Assembly: GCA_030428385.1 (NCBI GenBank)
Contig: JAUIDY010000032.1
Coordinates: forward strand, 1 to 50,037
Length of the DNA: 50,037 bases
Direction of reading: 5' to 3'
Source of the DNA: Rhodothermia bacterium
GTDB lineage: Bacteria; Bacteroidota; Rhodothermia; Rhodothermales; JAAAOL01
This document shows, piece after piece, positions 43,601 through 50,037 of the stretch. Each line of letters starts with the position of its first letter. Position 1 is the stretch's first letter. Position numbers and translations under genes: made by a program. Below the pieces are notes generated by a model. The model saw only the letters and a program-made list of their open reading frames with translations. It was not told the DNA's origin and searched no databases.

Positions 43601-46591
43601 CAGGTGGATGGCTACGGCTATGCCCACTACATTGGTAGCCAGGCGACGGACGTTCACCTGAACACCACGCGTGGCCGTCTGGAATTCAATATTCCGGCCC
43701 AGGTGATCAACCGTAGCGGGTCCAACTCGCGTCCGCGTCAGGTAACGTACGACTCCCAGCCGTTTGTGCCAGGTGCCCCGGCAACGGGTAACAACCTGAC
43801 CACGGGTGGCGACACGGTTGTGCCGCTTGACTACGTCGGGATGCCGTACTTCACGATCGTGAATGCGCACAACGGGCATGACCCGGGTACCTCGAATGAT
43901 GACAACACCGCCACCAACCAGGGTGGGATTGGTGTAACCATCTTCGCTGGTTTCGACATCTTCGATATCTTCGGCGATTACAACCAGTTCGACGGTGAAA
44001 TGGCCTTCGCTGCGGGTGTGGCTAACACGACCGCTAACACGGGTGCCTCGGACTTCACCCCGGCGGGTGGATTCTGGTTCATGGAAATGCGCGTTGGCTT
44101 CCAGACGGTGCCGACGAGCCTTCCGGGTAACTTCACCGAAGAAGACGGCGAAGCCTACTTCCAGGGTGGCGACCTCTGGGTCATTGGTGACTTCCAGTTG
44201 GGTCTCCCGAATGCTGCCTCTACGGCGCACTGGAACGGCTATCCGTACACCTACCACTACCAGTTCGGTAACTTCTACGTGGGCGAAGATCAGGATCCAG
44301 GTCCTGGGTTCTACCTCGGTGCGCCTTGCACCACGCCTCCGGGAGTCATCGGCTTTGGTAGCGAAGATTGTGGTCACACCGCTGCCGACAACAACTCGGA
44401 ACTCCGTAACCAGTACGCCCAGGGCGGCTGGAACGAAGCACCGGGCCCGAGCGGCAACCTGATCCACTTTGGTCCTACCTATGAATTCCAGGGTACGGGC
44501 GACATCTTCCAGGACTCCTTCGTGATGGCTAGCATCCACGGTCTGGACGGTATCGTTTACTTCGCTGGCAACGTGTTGCAGACGGTTCTGCACCGCCAGG
44601 ACGAAGACGCGATGTTCAACAAAGTGGAAGTGACCAACAGCTCGCAGTGTGCCGCTGGCGATTTCAATTGCCCGACCGGTATCCTGACGCTGGACAACAT
44701 GTGGGTCAACTGGTACGGTACGCTGAACCTCGATCTCGGCAACGTGAACGCTCCGGCTGGCAACATGCCGGGTGTCGCAGGCGACATCGAAGTGATCGTG
44801 CTGAACCCGACGCCGGAAGGTCCCTTCGTGGGTCGCAACTCCGCCCTTGACCAGTTCGTGAGCGGCTTCGGCGACGGTGCGCGTGACAGCTATGTTGCGC
44901 CGAACGCACCGATCCGTCGTACGACGATCGAAGAACTGGCCTCCGGTGGTGATGTGAATACGTACGCGTATTACTTCCCGCATGGTTGGGTCCGCGGTCC
45001 TGACGCCGAGTTGCCGCAAGGCCGTGAGTTCTTCCAGCCGCTGCTCCTGCAGACGACGGAAGACCAGAGCCGTGGCAACTGGGCCAAGAGCACGCGTCTC
45101 GACTATGACGAAGTTGCCGATGCGCTCGCCGAAACGTTCGAGCCGTTCAATACGGATGCCCAAGGCTCCGATGGCACGAACATTCAGGATGGTCTCTTGG
45201 TCAACACCGTGAGCCAGATCCTGTACCAGGTTGAGTACTTCGACACGCCGCTGAACGACGACGTCGACCTCGTCAACCCGAACGACCAGATCCCGTCGGC
45301 TGACCCGAACATCCGCATCTCCGCGGACGGTCTGCCGGGCGTGCTTGATCTGAAGCGTATTCGTATCCTGCACTGGTCTTGCGATGACCTCGATGGTGAC
45401 GGTATCCGTGACTACGAATTCCTCGGCCTGGCCGGTGTGTATGACACCGAAGCTGACGGTGGCATTGACGATGGTAGCTTCTTCAACAATGACTTCATCA
45501 ACGGCATCCCGAACCTGATTCAGGAAGGCGTTGACGTGCGTCAGTGCAACATCTTTGGTATCGGTGCCAACGGGTTTGAAAACCCGATCGATGCGCCTAT
45601 CGGCGGTGGTACCTTTGTCCAGGATGTGGCTCGTCTCCAGCTCATCCACGATGCACCGGGTGCCGGTGAAGTGGACGTGTACCTGGACGGCGAATGGGTC
45701 ACGACGCTTGAGTTCGACAACGATGGCGATGCCGTAGGCAAAGCCACCGGCTTTGGTGCCGCTCCTGCTGGCAACATCTCCATCGATGTTGTGCCTGCTG
45801 GTGGTGCTATCGGCGACGCCGTGCTCTCTGCGACGATCGACCTGACGCAGGACGAAAGTCATGTGGTTGTGGTTGGCAACGACGGTGGTACGTTCAACGC
45901 CTCGGTCCTGCCGGACGCGAAGCTGCAAGCTGACGGTAGTGGTGTGGACATTCGCTTGCTCCACAACGCCGCCAACGCTCCGAGCAGCGTCGACATCCGT
46001 ACGCTCGATCCGTTCAACAACAACCTGCCGAACAGCATCCTGGCTAACAACCTCGACTACCTCGAGTACTCAGGTTACACGAGCCTCGCTGCGGAAACGC
46101 ATAGCATCGAAGTGAGCACGTCGGACAACGCCGCTGTGGCGGGTGTCTACCTGTTCAACTTCAACGGCCTCGGTGGCGAAGCGCTGACGTGCTTCGCGTC
46201 GAATACCGACCTCGGCAAGCAGGACGCCGTCGCGATCCTCTGCGCCGACATCAACGGTAACATCATCGAGCCGGATGTGATCACGGACACCGAAAGCTCG
46301 GAACTGCCTGCTGAGTTTGCGCTCGAAGGCAACTACCCGAACCCGTTCAACCCGTCCACCACGATCCAGTTTGACCTGCCGGAAACGGCTGAAGTCAGCG
46401 TCGAAGTTATCGACATGCTGGGCCGCCGCGTGATGACGCTGCCCGCTCAGACGGTGCAGGCTGGTGCTGACCGCACCTTCCAGGTTGATGCCGCGAACCT
46501 CGCTTCTGGCGTCTACCTGTACCGCCTCATCGTCAAAACGGCGAACGGAACGCCTGAATTCCACACGGGCCGGATGACGTTGGTCAAGTAA
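40601..46591 (+). CDS. Very large secreted surface protein with DUF4397-like domains and type IX sorting domain
   Basis: A 1996-residue protein. The signal peptide (residues 1-29, ending GTAWAQ) follows a perfect AGGAGG ribosome site. The body is beta-rich and acidic, partly beta-helix/pectate-lyase-like in its first ~600 residues. A helical, coiled-coil-like insertion lies at about 949-998 (HAQLGELSAQVRELGEE). Two DUF4397-like domains lie at about 1675-1866 (LQLIHDAPGAGEVDVYLDG; IRLLHNAANAPSSVDIRT). The last ~85 residues (NYPNPFNPSTT…) are a classic type IX secretion sorting domain. Codon use is strikingly biased to GGT, CGT and GAA compared with neighbours, the mark of strong expression, so it may be a main surface component. 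Frames upstream of 40601 are rejected because the signal peptide starts there. Confidence 0.93.
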   Translation: MSKPTNLLVRLGALLVLGLFMTTGTAWAQTIFVAPGADPGNGGASDGDATSLRTAIIAVNGGLNDVISLRPGMYEADSGTEGDLPNEFELVNSVTLTITGGVSGTVTFEDVVTWQLGDVNDPADPFDDDNITVTLDETIELVLDDIGDLRFAFDAGGTPELGGDDTPSMIIGDGVLVFDTDGESTISVDDTPGRAVIENLQMTDDSNGTVSFINRNILQFNTADATARLHVFGSFDIFGGTFEAGRSSNGGDLIVSLDVEDTGSSFTIADSAELTGSGDLVFVLVDTFPGDGGEFFSTAGAGPASLDFEFPFSEADDSNSDNSYDVDVTFSQIGEDESVIGGTISEILEIDVESVFPGVDAFDDNSDATTDPKVRFTNLTLVNGDLEILGTTPGLDTDPESIYDYREDLDEGDDEGTAVGFREGGVVTGLFTLHSGALTLFGGWNFEEDAHLNEGTLRLSADTRAGVTTVEGDTFADGMYPAIIILNNSSKGAHNLKLDGDIEFDTSPLFSFQEAGAPFNPSEWPITPREYCGADSPLITSNIGSDGYNVVNELLLTSGNDQDIRLNGTDLIVRRTTIIGTGGTDVELNDDNVANFISAATNYSHFGTPFFGDRSIIGAPDSDASSFVSVSQSEFTTNGRLNANGTSQIEIIWTATDRGILSAGDADRAYTSDALDETPFKNRYVSRDGVAIFSGDELAGNSEGRSVDVDLNGDGADGDVVRVNIVQVAMDDEDPLNFLNTPLLTIGKDIAITCNLDLYEGRVGPGSAQIFLANDLLISVRNGRIDGRGNPPFEGEVVFPTETAPGDFGLGGLILGSSFSPSNDGIDLYYYSTMDRTISLEWPTEFDTDIDVVRDVWVDVCLRPEDGCGGSPSGPTIALRRTTEDVSTADADPDGAEEESFRINRTLRVIEGEFDIIGREFQINAVNGVNSRVFVDSDANWNDSFFYGASKASLDLDHAQLGELSAQVRELGEEDAARRAELFAEIREIKARVASAAKSSQVDGYGYAHYIGSQATDVHLNTTRGRLEFNIPAQVINRSGSNSRPRQVTYDSQPFVPGAPATGNNLTTGGDTVVPLDYVGMPYFTIVNAHNGHDPGTSNDDNTATNQGGIGVTIFAGFDIFDIFGDYNQFDGEMAFAAGVANTTANTGASDFTPAGGFWFMEMRVGFQTVPTSLPGNFTEEDGEAYFQGGDLWVIGDFQLGLPNAASTAHWNGYPYTYHYQFGNFYVGEDQDPGPGFYLGAPCTTPPGVIGFGSEDCGHTAADNNSELRNQYAQGGWNEAPGPSGNLIHFGPTYEFQGTGDIFQDSFVMASIHGLDGIVYFAGNVLQTVLHRQDEDAMFNKVEVTNSSQCAAGDFNCPTGILTLDNMWVNWYGTLNLDLGNVNAPAGNMPGVAGDIEVIVLNPTPEGPFVGRNSALDQFVSGFGDGARDSYVAPNAPIRRTTIEELASGGDVNTYAYYFPHGWVRGPDAELPQGREFFQPLLLQTTEDQSRGNWAKSTRLDYDEVADALAETFEPFNTDAQGSDGTNIQDGLLVNTVSQILYQVEYFDTPLNDDVDLVNPNDQIPSADPNIRISADGLPGVLDLKRIRILHWSCDDLDGDGIRDYEFLGLAGVYDTEADGGIDDGSFFNNDFINGIPNLIQEGVDVRQCNIFGIGANGFENPIDAPIGGGTFVQDVARLQLIHDAPGAGEVDVYLDGEWVTTLEFDNDGDAVGKATGFGAAPAGNISIDVVPAGGAIGDAVLSATIDLTQDESHVVVVGNDGGTFNASVLPDAKLQADGSGVDIRLLHNAANAPSSVDIRTLDPFNNNLPNSILANNLDYLEYSGYTSLAAETHSIEVSTSDNAAVAGVYLFNFNGLGGEALTCFASNTDLGKQDAVAILCADINGNIIEPDVITDTESSELPAEFALEGNYPNPFNPSTTIQFDLPETAEVSVEVIDMLGRRVMTLPAQTVQAGADRTFQVDAANLASGVYLYRLIVKTANGTPEFHTGRMTLVK

Positions 46592-46632
46592 GCTTGATCT
46601 CGTTCTCTACCCGATAGAGGATAAAGCGTAAG

Positions 46633-46666
46633 AAGCGCCCTGATGCCGTAAGGTGTCAGGGCGCTT
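46633..46666 (+). terminator. Terminator of the giant surface protein gene
   Basis: AAGCGCCCTGA at 46633-46643 pairs perfectly with TCAGGGCGCTT at 46656-46666, with a 12-base loop, and is followed by TTGCTTTTG. It lies 42 bp after the stop codon. The start of the next gene is beyond it, at 46701. Confidence 0.9.
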
Positions 46667-46700
46667 TGCTTTTGTTGACTTTGGAGTATCATTGATATTG

Positions 46701-47549
46701 ATGAAGCAGGACGGATCTCCCAGCGCATGGCAGGCATGGCTCATGTACTCCGGCGTGATGGTGGGAGGAATAGCCGTTTGTGTCGTCTTAGGCACCTTCG
46801 CGTTGTTGGAGCTTGCCCCGGATATACCTCTGCTGATCCTCGCTTTTGCTGGCACGCTGCTGGTATATCAGGCAGAACGCTTTGTGTATCGCGCTGCAGA
46901 AGACGAGATCAATCAGCCAAAACGTATTGCCTGGGCAAAGGAGAATCGGGTATATGTGAGGGGCTCACTACTTGCTGCGCTGGTTGGTGCTTTGCTTGTT
47001 TTGCCAAGGCTGCGCCCCGAAGTGCTAGTTGTGGGAGCGGGGCTTGCTGTGTTGAGCACCGTGTATATGCTGCCTGTTTTGCCAGGAAAAAAACGGTTAA
47101 AAGGAGCAGGCTATTTGAAGCCGGGTGCCATTGCGCTTGGTTGGAGCGTGGGAGGCGTGGTGCTTCCCGTACTTGAAGTGCAGCAGGCCCTGTCATTAAC
47201 GGTAGTGCTGTTGGGCGGCTATCGTTTTTTCTTGGTGTTTGCCAATGCCTTGGTGTCCGATTGGCCCGATCGTAAAGGTGATGAAGCGGTTGGGTTGGTC
47301 ACCCCTGCTGGACGAAATGAAGAAGGGGTACTGCGTCGGTTTGCACTACTGGCTGTGCTCGTGAGTATGGGTTTGGGTGTCATCCTTTTATGGAAAGGCA
47401 CCGTGCCGCGCATGTTGCTTCTGGTCGATGGTGTGGGGCTTGTGTTGTTGGCCACATGGATTGCTGGACCGTGGTATAAACGCTGGTATTTTGGATTAAT
47501 CTTGGATGTGTTGGTGGCGTGGCCCGTGGTCACGTTTCTGGTACACTAA
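46701..47549 (+). CDS. UbiA-like polytopic membrane protein
   Basis: A 282-residue protein with about eight hydrophobic helices. Two polar loops carry conserved-looking acids: around 57-72 'YQAERFVYRAAEDEINQPKR' and around 188-201 NALVSDWPDRKGDE. Both positions match the Asp-rich loops of UbiA prenyltransferases, which bind a prenyl diphosphate through magnesium. The first loop lacks a clean NxxxDxxxD, so enzymatic activity is uncertain. The start at 46701 (MKQDGSPSAW) is used; the longer frame starts inside the preceding terminator. Not linked to any quinone genes here. Confidence 0.6.
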   Translation: MKQDGSPSAWQAWLMYSGVMVGGIAVCVVLGTFALLELAPDIPLLILAFAGTLLVYQAERFVYRAAEDEINQPKRIAWAKENRVYVRGSLLAALVGALLVLPRLRPEVLVVGAGLAVLSTVYMLPVLPGKKRLKGAGYLKPGAIALGWSVGGVVLPVLEVQQALSLTVVLLGGYRFFLVFANALVSDWPDRKGDEAVGLVTPAGRNEEGVLRRFALLAVLVSMGLGVILLWKGTVPRMLLLVDGVGLVLLATWIAGPWYKRWYFGLILDVLVAWPVVTFLVH

Positions 47550-47622
47550 AATATGCCTCGTTGCTTCTTTAGGAACTGGGGCGACCGTGGAACGTGTGTT
47601 GCGCATGCGCAGGGCATTCTGT

Positions 47623-47649
47623 GCGCCCTACGAAAAGCCGTAGGGGCGT
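47623..47649. other. Inverted repeat in the gap before the GWxTD gene
   Basis: GCGCCCTACG (47623-47632) pairs with 47639-47648 apart from one bulged G, loop of 6. There is no T-run after it, so it could be a weak terminator or an mRNA structure. A 12-bp palindrome TGCGCATGCGCA sits just upstream at 47600-47611. Confidence 0.4.
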
Positions 47650-47720
47650 CCTATCTTACGACGCGAACCCTGCCCCTTGCTGGGTACGGTTGCTGATTTA
47701 TCCCACTTCCTCAGGAATCC

Positions 47721-49157
47721 ATGAAACGTATTAGGATACAAACGGCCCTCATTTTGACGCTTGCGGTTGTTTATATAGTGACGCCTGCTCATGTTGTGGC
47801 GCAGGAAGCCCTGCCGCTACAGGTCGACCTCGACCAAGCAGCTTTTGCTTATGATGAAGACACATCGCTGCTCGAAATCTATCTGGCCTTCGGTGCGAAG
47901 ACGCTCACCTATCAGGCCGATTCCACCCAAGGTTTTTGGGCGGCGTTGCCCGTTGATCTCGCCATCCACCGCAGCACAGCAGCTACCCTCGAAGGAACGC
48001 CGGCCGATCCCATATGGCAGGACTCCCTGACGTTGTCGTTTGCCGTTCCTGATACCAGCCAGTTGGTAGAAGGACAATATTTTGTGCATCAGGTACGAAC
48101 GGCGGTAGCGCCGGGCGAATACGAATTACATGTTGAGGTGCCCACACAAGGCGCACGGCAGGGCCTCGAACTGCAACGCGACGTGTTAATTTCTGACTAT
48201 TCAGATACCGGATTGGTTGGGCTGTCGGACATTACCCTCGCGAATGTTATTGCGCAGGGAGAAAACCGCGAAGATCCCTTTTTCAAGAATGGGTTGATCG
48301 TGCGCCCTAATCCCAACCAACTCTACGGACAGGCGCTCAACCGGGTGTATTATTACGCCGAGGCATACAACACCACCGAAATAGCAGGCGATGATGGGCA
48401 GTATACCTTGCTGGCCTACATTGCCGAGGCCAACCGTCCCCAGCCGCTTCCGGGTTTGCAGGACCGCAGTGAGCGTCCCGCCCGCACGCCCGATGTACTC
48501 GTAGGCGCGTTCGACATTGCAGCCCTGCCCAGTGGCTCTTATTTCCTGCGCCTTGCCCTATTAAATGAAGACAACGAAGCAGAGGTGGAGCAAGCCCGCA
48601 AGTTTTTTGTCTACAACCCCGGTATTCAACGCGAAGAGCCCGTGGCCCTAGAGGTTTCGTTCGAGACCAGCCAGTATGCCACGATGTCGGAGGAAGAAGT
48701 GGAGCGCTCCTTTAAGCACATTGACATCATCGCTACCGAGCGGGAGCGGCGGCGCATCCGCAACATCCAGGACCTCGACGAGCGGCGGCGCTTTCTCATG
48801 GAGTTCTGGCAACTCCGTGACCCCAATCCCGCAACGGTTGTGAATGAATACCGCGATGAGTTCTACCAGCGCTTCCAATATGCCAACCAACGGTACAGCA
48901 ACAGCTTCCGTGATGGCTGGGAGGCCGACCGGGGACGTATCCTCATCAAGTATGGCGCGCCCTCGCAGATTGAACCTCACCTCTACGACCGAGATGCCGA
49001 CCCGCACGAGATCTGGCAGTACAACAACATTGCGGGTGAAGGGCAGGCCATGTTTATCTTCGCCGACCGAAACGGATATGGCGACTTCGAGTTGTTGCAT
49101 TCGACCGTAGCCGGAGAACGCAAAACGCCTGACTGGCAACAATCCATTCGCCGCTAA
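47721..49157 (+). CDS. GWxTD domain-containing secreted protein
   Basis: A 478-residue protein. The signal peptide ends near HVVAQ. A beta-rich domain fills the first ~290 residues, and the C-terminal GWxTD region (about 330-478) contains 'FRDGWEADRGRILIKYGAPSQIE', 'PHEIWQYNN' and 'FIFADRNGYGDFELLHS' (each shown in part). GWxTD proteins are exported proteins of unknown function, typical of Bacteroidota-related phyla. Here the name-giving motif reads GWEAD, with Ala in place of Thr. The next gene begins 22 bp later, so the two are probably co-transcribed. Confidence 0.88.
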   Translation: MKRIRIQTALILTLAVVYIVTPAHVVAQEALPLQVDLDQAAFAYDEDTSLLEIYLAFGAKTLTYQADSTQGFWAALPVDLAIHRSTAATLEGTPADPIWQDSLTLSFAVPDTSQLVEGQYFVHQVRTAVAPGEYELHVEVPTQGARQGLELQRDVLISDYSDTGLVGLSDITLANVIAQGENREDPFFKNGLIVRPNPNQLYGQALNRVYYYAEAYNTTEIAGDDGQYTLLAYIAEANRPQPLPGLQDRSERPARTPDVLVGAFDIAALPSGSYFLRLALLNEDNEAEVEQARKFFVYNPGIQREEPVALEVSFETSQYATMSEEEVERSFKHIDIIATERERRRIRNIQDLDERRRFLMEFWQLRDPNPATVVNEYRDEFYQRFQYANQRYSNSFRDGWEADRGRILIKYGAPSQIEPHLYDRDADPHEIWQYNNIAGEGQAMFIFADRNGYGDFELLHSTVAGERKTPDWQQSIRR

Positions 49158-49179
49158 GAAACGGCCTGACGAGAACCAC

Positions 49180-49956
49180 ATGATCCTACGTTTTGCCGGT
49201 GTGGCCCTGCTGTTGATGGTTGGTTGGAGCAGCCAGGCGTCGGCGCAGCTTTTTTCCTTTGATGCCAACCAGCCGCGCGCGGTGCAGTCGGCAATGGTGG
49301 GTTATTACCTGATCGATTTTGCCTACGATGGCGATGAGGACGATCCACCCTATACGGTGAACTTCAACGAACCCGCGTATGGCATCATGTATTCCCGGCC
49401 TAACTTCTTGCTGACGGCAGGAATTGGAACGCAGGAGGCGGGGATGCAAGACGCCGATATCGTGGCGGCTGATACCGTCGATCTGCGTTTGGTCGATCTC
49501 TCGCTGAGTACCTGGGGAGAGTTATATGTGTTGCCGGATTTGCTAGATCGGACGCAGTTATTCATCCCTATCATTTTGCATAGCGACTACCGCCGCGTAG
49601 CGCCCAAGGGCAATGACACGTCGTTGGATGCGTTTAATGTGACGGTCCTGGGTATTGGAGCCGGTGTTGGCTTTGGACAAAGTTTTGGCGAGTTGGTCTT
49701 CGAAGCCCGTGCCCACCCGGTGATTGGGATTACCACCAGTTCATTTGGCGATGCCTTGGGGAACGCCCGGTTGTTTGAGGCTGATATCCAACTCCATACC
49801 GGGCGCATCGTGGGGCGTCTCGGGCTGAGCCTGGGTTATAACTTCCGCGTGCAGCGCTGGAATGTGAATGCCTCCGACCTGTTTGCCGAGTTCACCGAGG
49901 AACTGTTCGACTATTCCGGTCAAACCCACATGTTTCGCGTCGGCTTGAACTGGTGA
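49180..49956 (+). CDS. Outer-membrane beta-barrel-like protein
   Basis: A 258-residue protein. The signal peptide ends at about ASAQ (22-23). The mature protein alternates hydrophobic and polar residues in strand-like runs (FIPIILHSDYRRV, VTVLGIGAGVGFG, RIVGRLGLSLGYNFRVQRW) and ends in an aromatic residue (VGLNW), as outer-membrane barrels do. No specific family is recognised. It follows the GWxTD gene by 22 bp and is likely its operon partner. Downstream, CCCCAAG (49967-49973) and CTTGGGG (49998-50004) could form a weak hairpin; the last 81 bases of the window contain no gene. Confidence 0.75.
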   Translation: MILRFAGVALLLMVGWSSQASAQLFSFDANQPRAVQSAMVGYYLIDFAYDGDEDDPPYTVNFNEPAYGIMYSRPNFLLTAGIGTQEAGMQDADIVAADTVDLRLVDLSLSTWGELYVLPDLLDRTQLFIPIILHSDYRRVAPKGNDTSLDAFNVTVLGIGAGVGFGQSFGELVFEARAHPVIGITTSSFGDALGNARLFEADIQLHTGRIVGRLGLSLGYNFRVQRWNVNASDLFAEFTEELFDYSGQTHMFRVGLNW

Positions 49957-50037
49957 GGTGGCTTTTCCCCAAGAGAAGGCAAAAGGAACCCGAACTCCTT
50001 GGGGTCCGGTGGGTAGATAGCGGCGGTATAAGCGGAG

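Noticed and set aside
43028-45964. 978-codon minus-strand open frame inside the giant surface gene
   Set aside because: It is a shadow caused by the strong codon bias of the sense gene; its sequence is Val/Arg/His/Thr-rich with no domain, while the sense frame has a signal peptide and sorting domain.

Overview
The window is GC-rich (about 60% by eye) bacterial chromosome. It most resembles a Rhodothermota/Balneolota-type member of the wider Bacteroidota. The evidence is: several secreted proteins with C-terminal 'NYPNPFNPST'-type type IX secretion sorting domains; a GWxTD-family protein; a DUF4290-like small protein; a dockerin-like tail on a giant beta-helix protein; an LDH-type malate dehydrogenase; and a two-subunit (alpha/beta) pyruvate dehydrogenase E1. 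This assignment is an inference from gene content; no rRNA gene is present.

Layout. 1-6719: 3' part of a giant modular beta-helix protein. 6878-9519: an intact tRNA-Pro(CGG), a displaced copy of its 3' half 2.5 kb downstream in the same orientation, and between them a two-gene AbiE-like toxin-antitoxin operon with a cluster of three TTGTACAA palindromes at its promoter. This looks like a minimal tRNA-targeted island. 9681-15491: mostly minus-strand genes (FKBP lipoprotein, YaeQ-like protein, malate dehydrogenase, a TolB-like lipoprotein gene interrupted by a stop codon in its last repeat, and a four-repeat membrane-anchored protein), plus sixA on the plus strand. 15815-19013: a partner-switching regulatory set (membrane GAF-PP2C phosphatase, STAS antagonist, HATPase kinase). 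19023-21284: two secreted proteins with sorting domains (TIMP/NTR-like and an alpha/beta hydrolase). 21587-23577: an unusual operon of an HhH/transthyretin-like protein followed by twin Cys-rich small proteins. 23652-27610: metabolic and membrane genes (DSD1-like PLP enzyme, membrane-SRPBCC fusion, DUF3052, Gfo/Idh/MocA oxidoreductase). 27677-30570: cupin, YebC, RuvC, a pilin-like protein and a DUF4290-like protein. 30804-35307: unknown small protein, NADP-isocitrate dehydrogenase, a lipoprotein form of the 2-keto-4-pentenoate hydratase family, a DPM1-like glycosyltransferase and an ECF sigma/anti-sigma pair. 35738-39317: pdhA-pdhB-pdhC. 39347-40171: metallophosphoesterase. 40601-46591: a ~2000-residue secreted protein with codon use typical of strong expression. 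46701-49956: UbiA-like membrane protein, GWxTD protein and an outer-membrane-barrel-like protein.

Functionally, central carbon metabolism (malate dehydrogenase, isocitrate dehydrogenase, pyruvate dehydrogenase E1/E2) is mixed with cell-surface proteins and two independent regulatory modules (RsbU/V/W-like switch and ECF/anti-ECF pair). The most distinctive observations are the tRNA-flanked AbiE-like mini-island with its palindromic operator, the twin CxxC/HPNCxC operon, the nonsense-interrupted TolB-like gene, and the giant surface proteins, one with internal DNA duplication and one with expression-optimised codons. No CRISPR array, insertion sequence, integrase or rRNA gene was seen.
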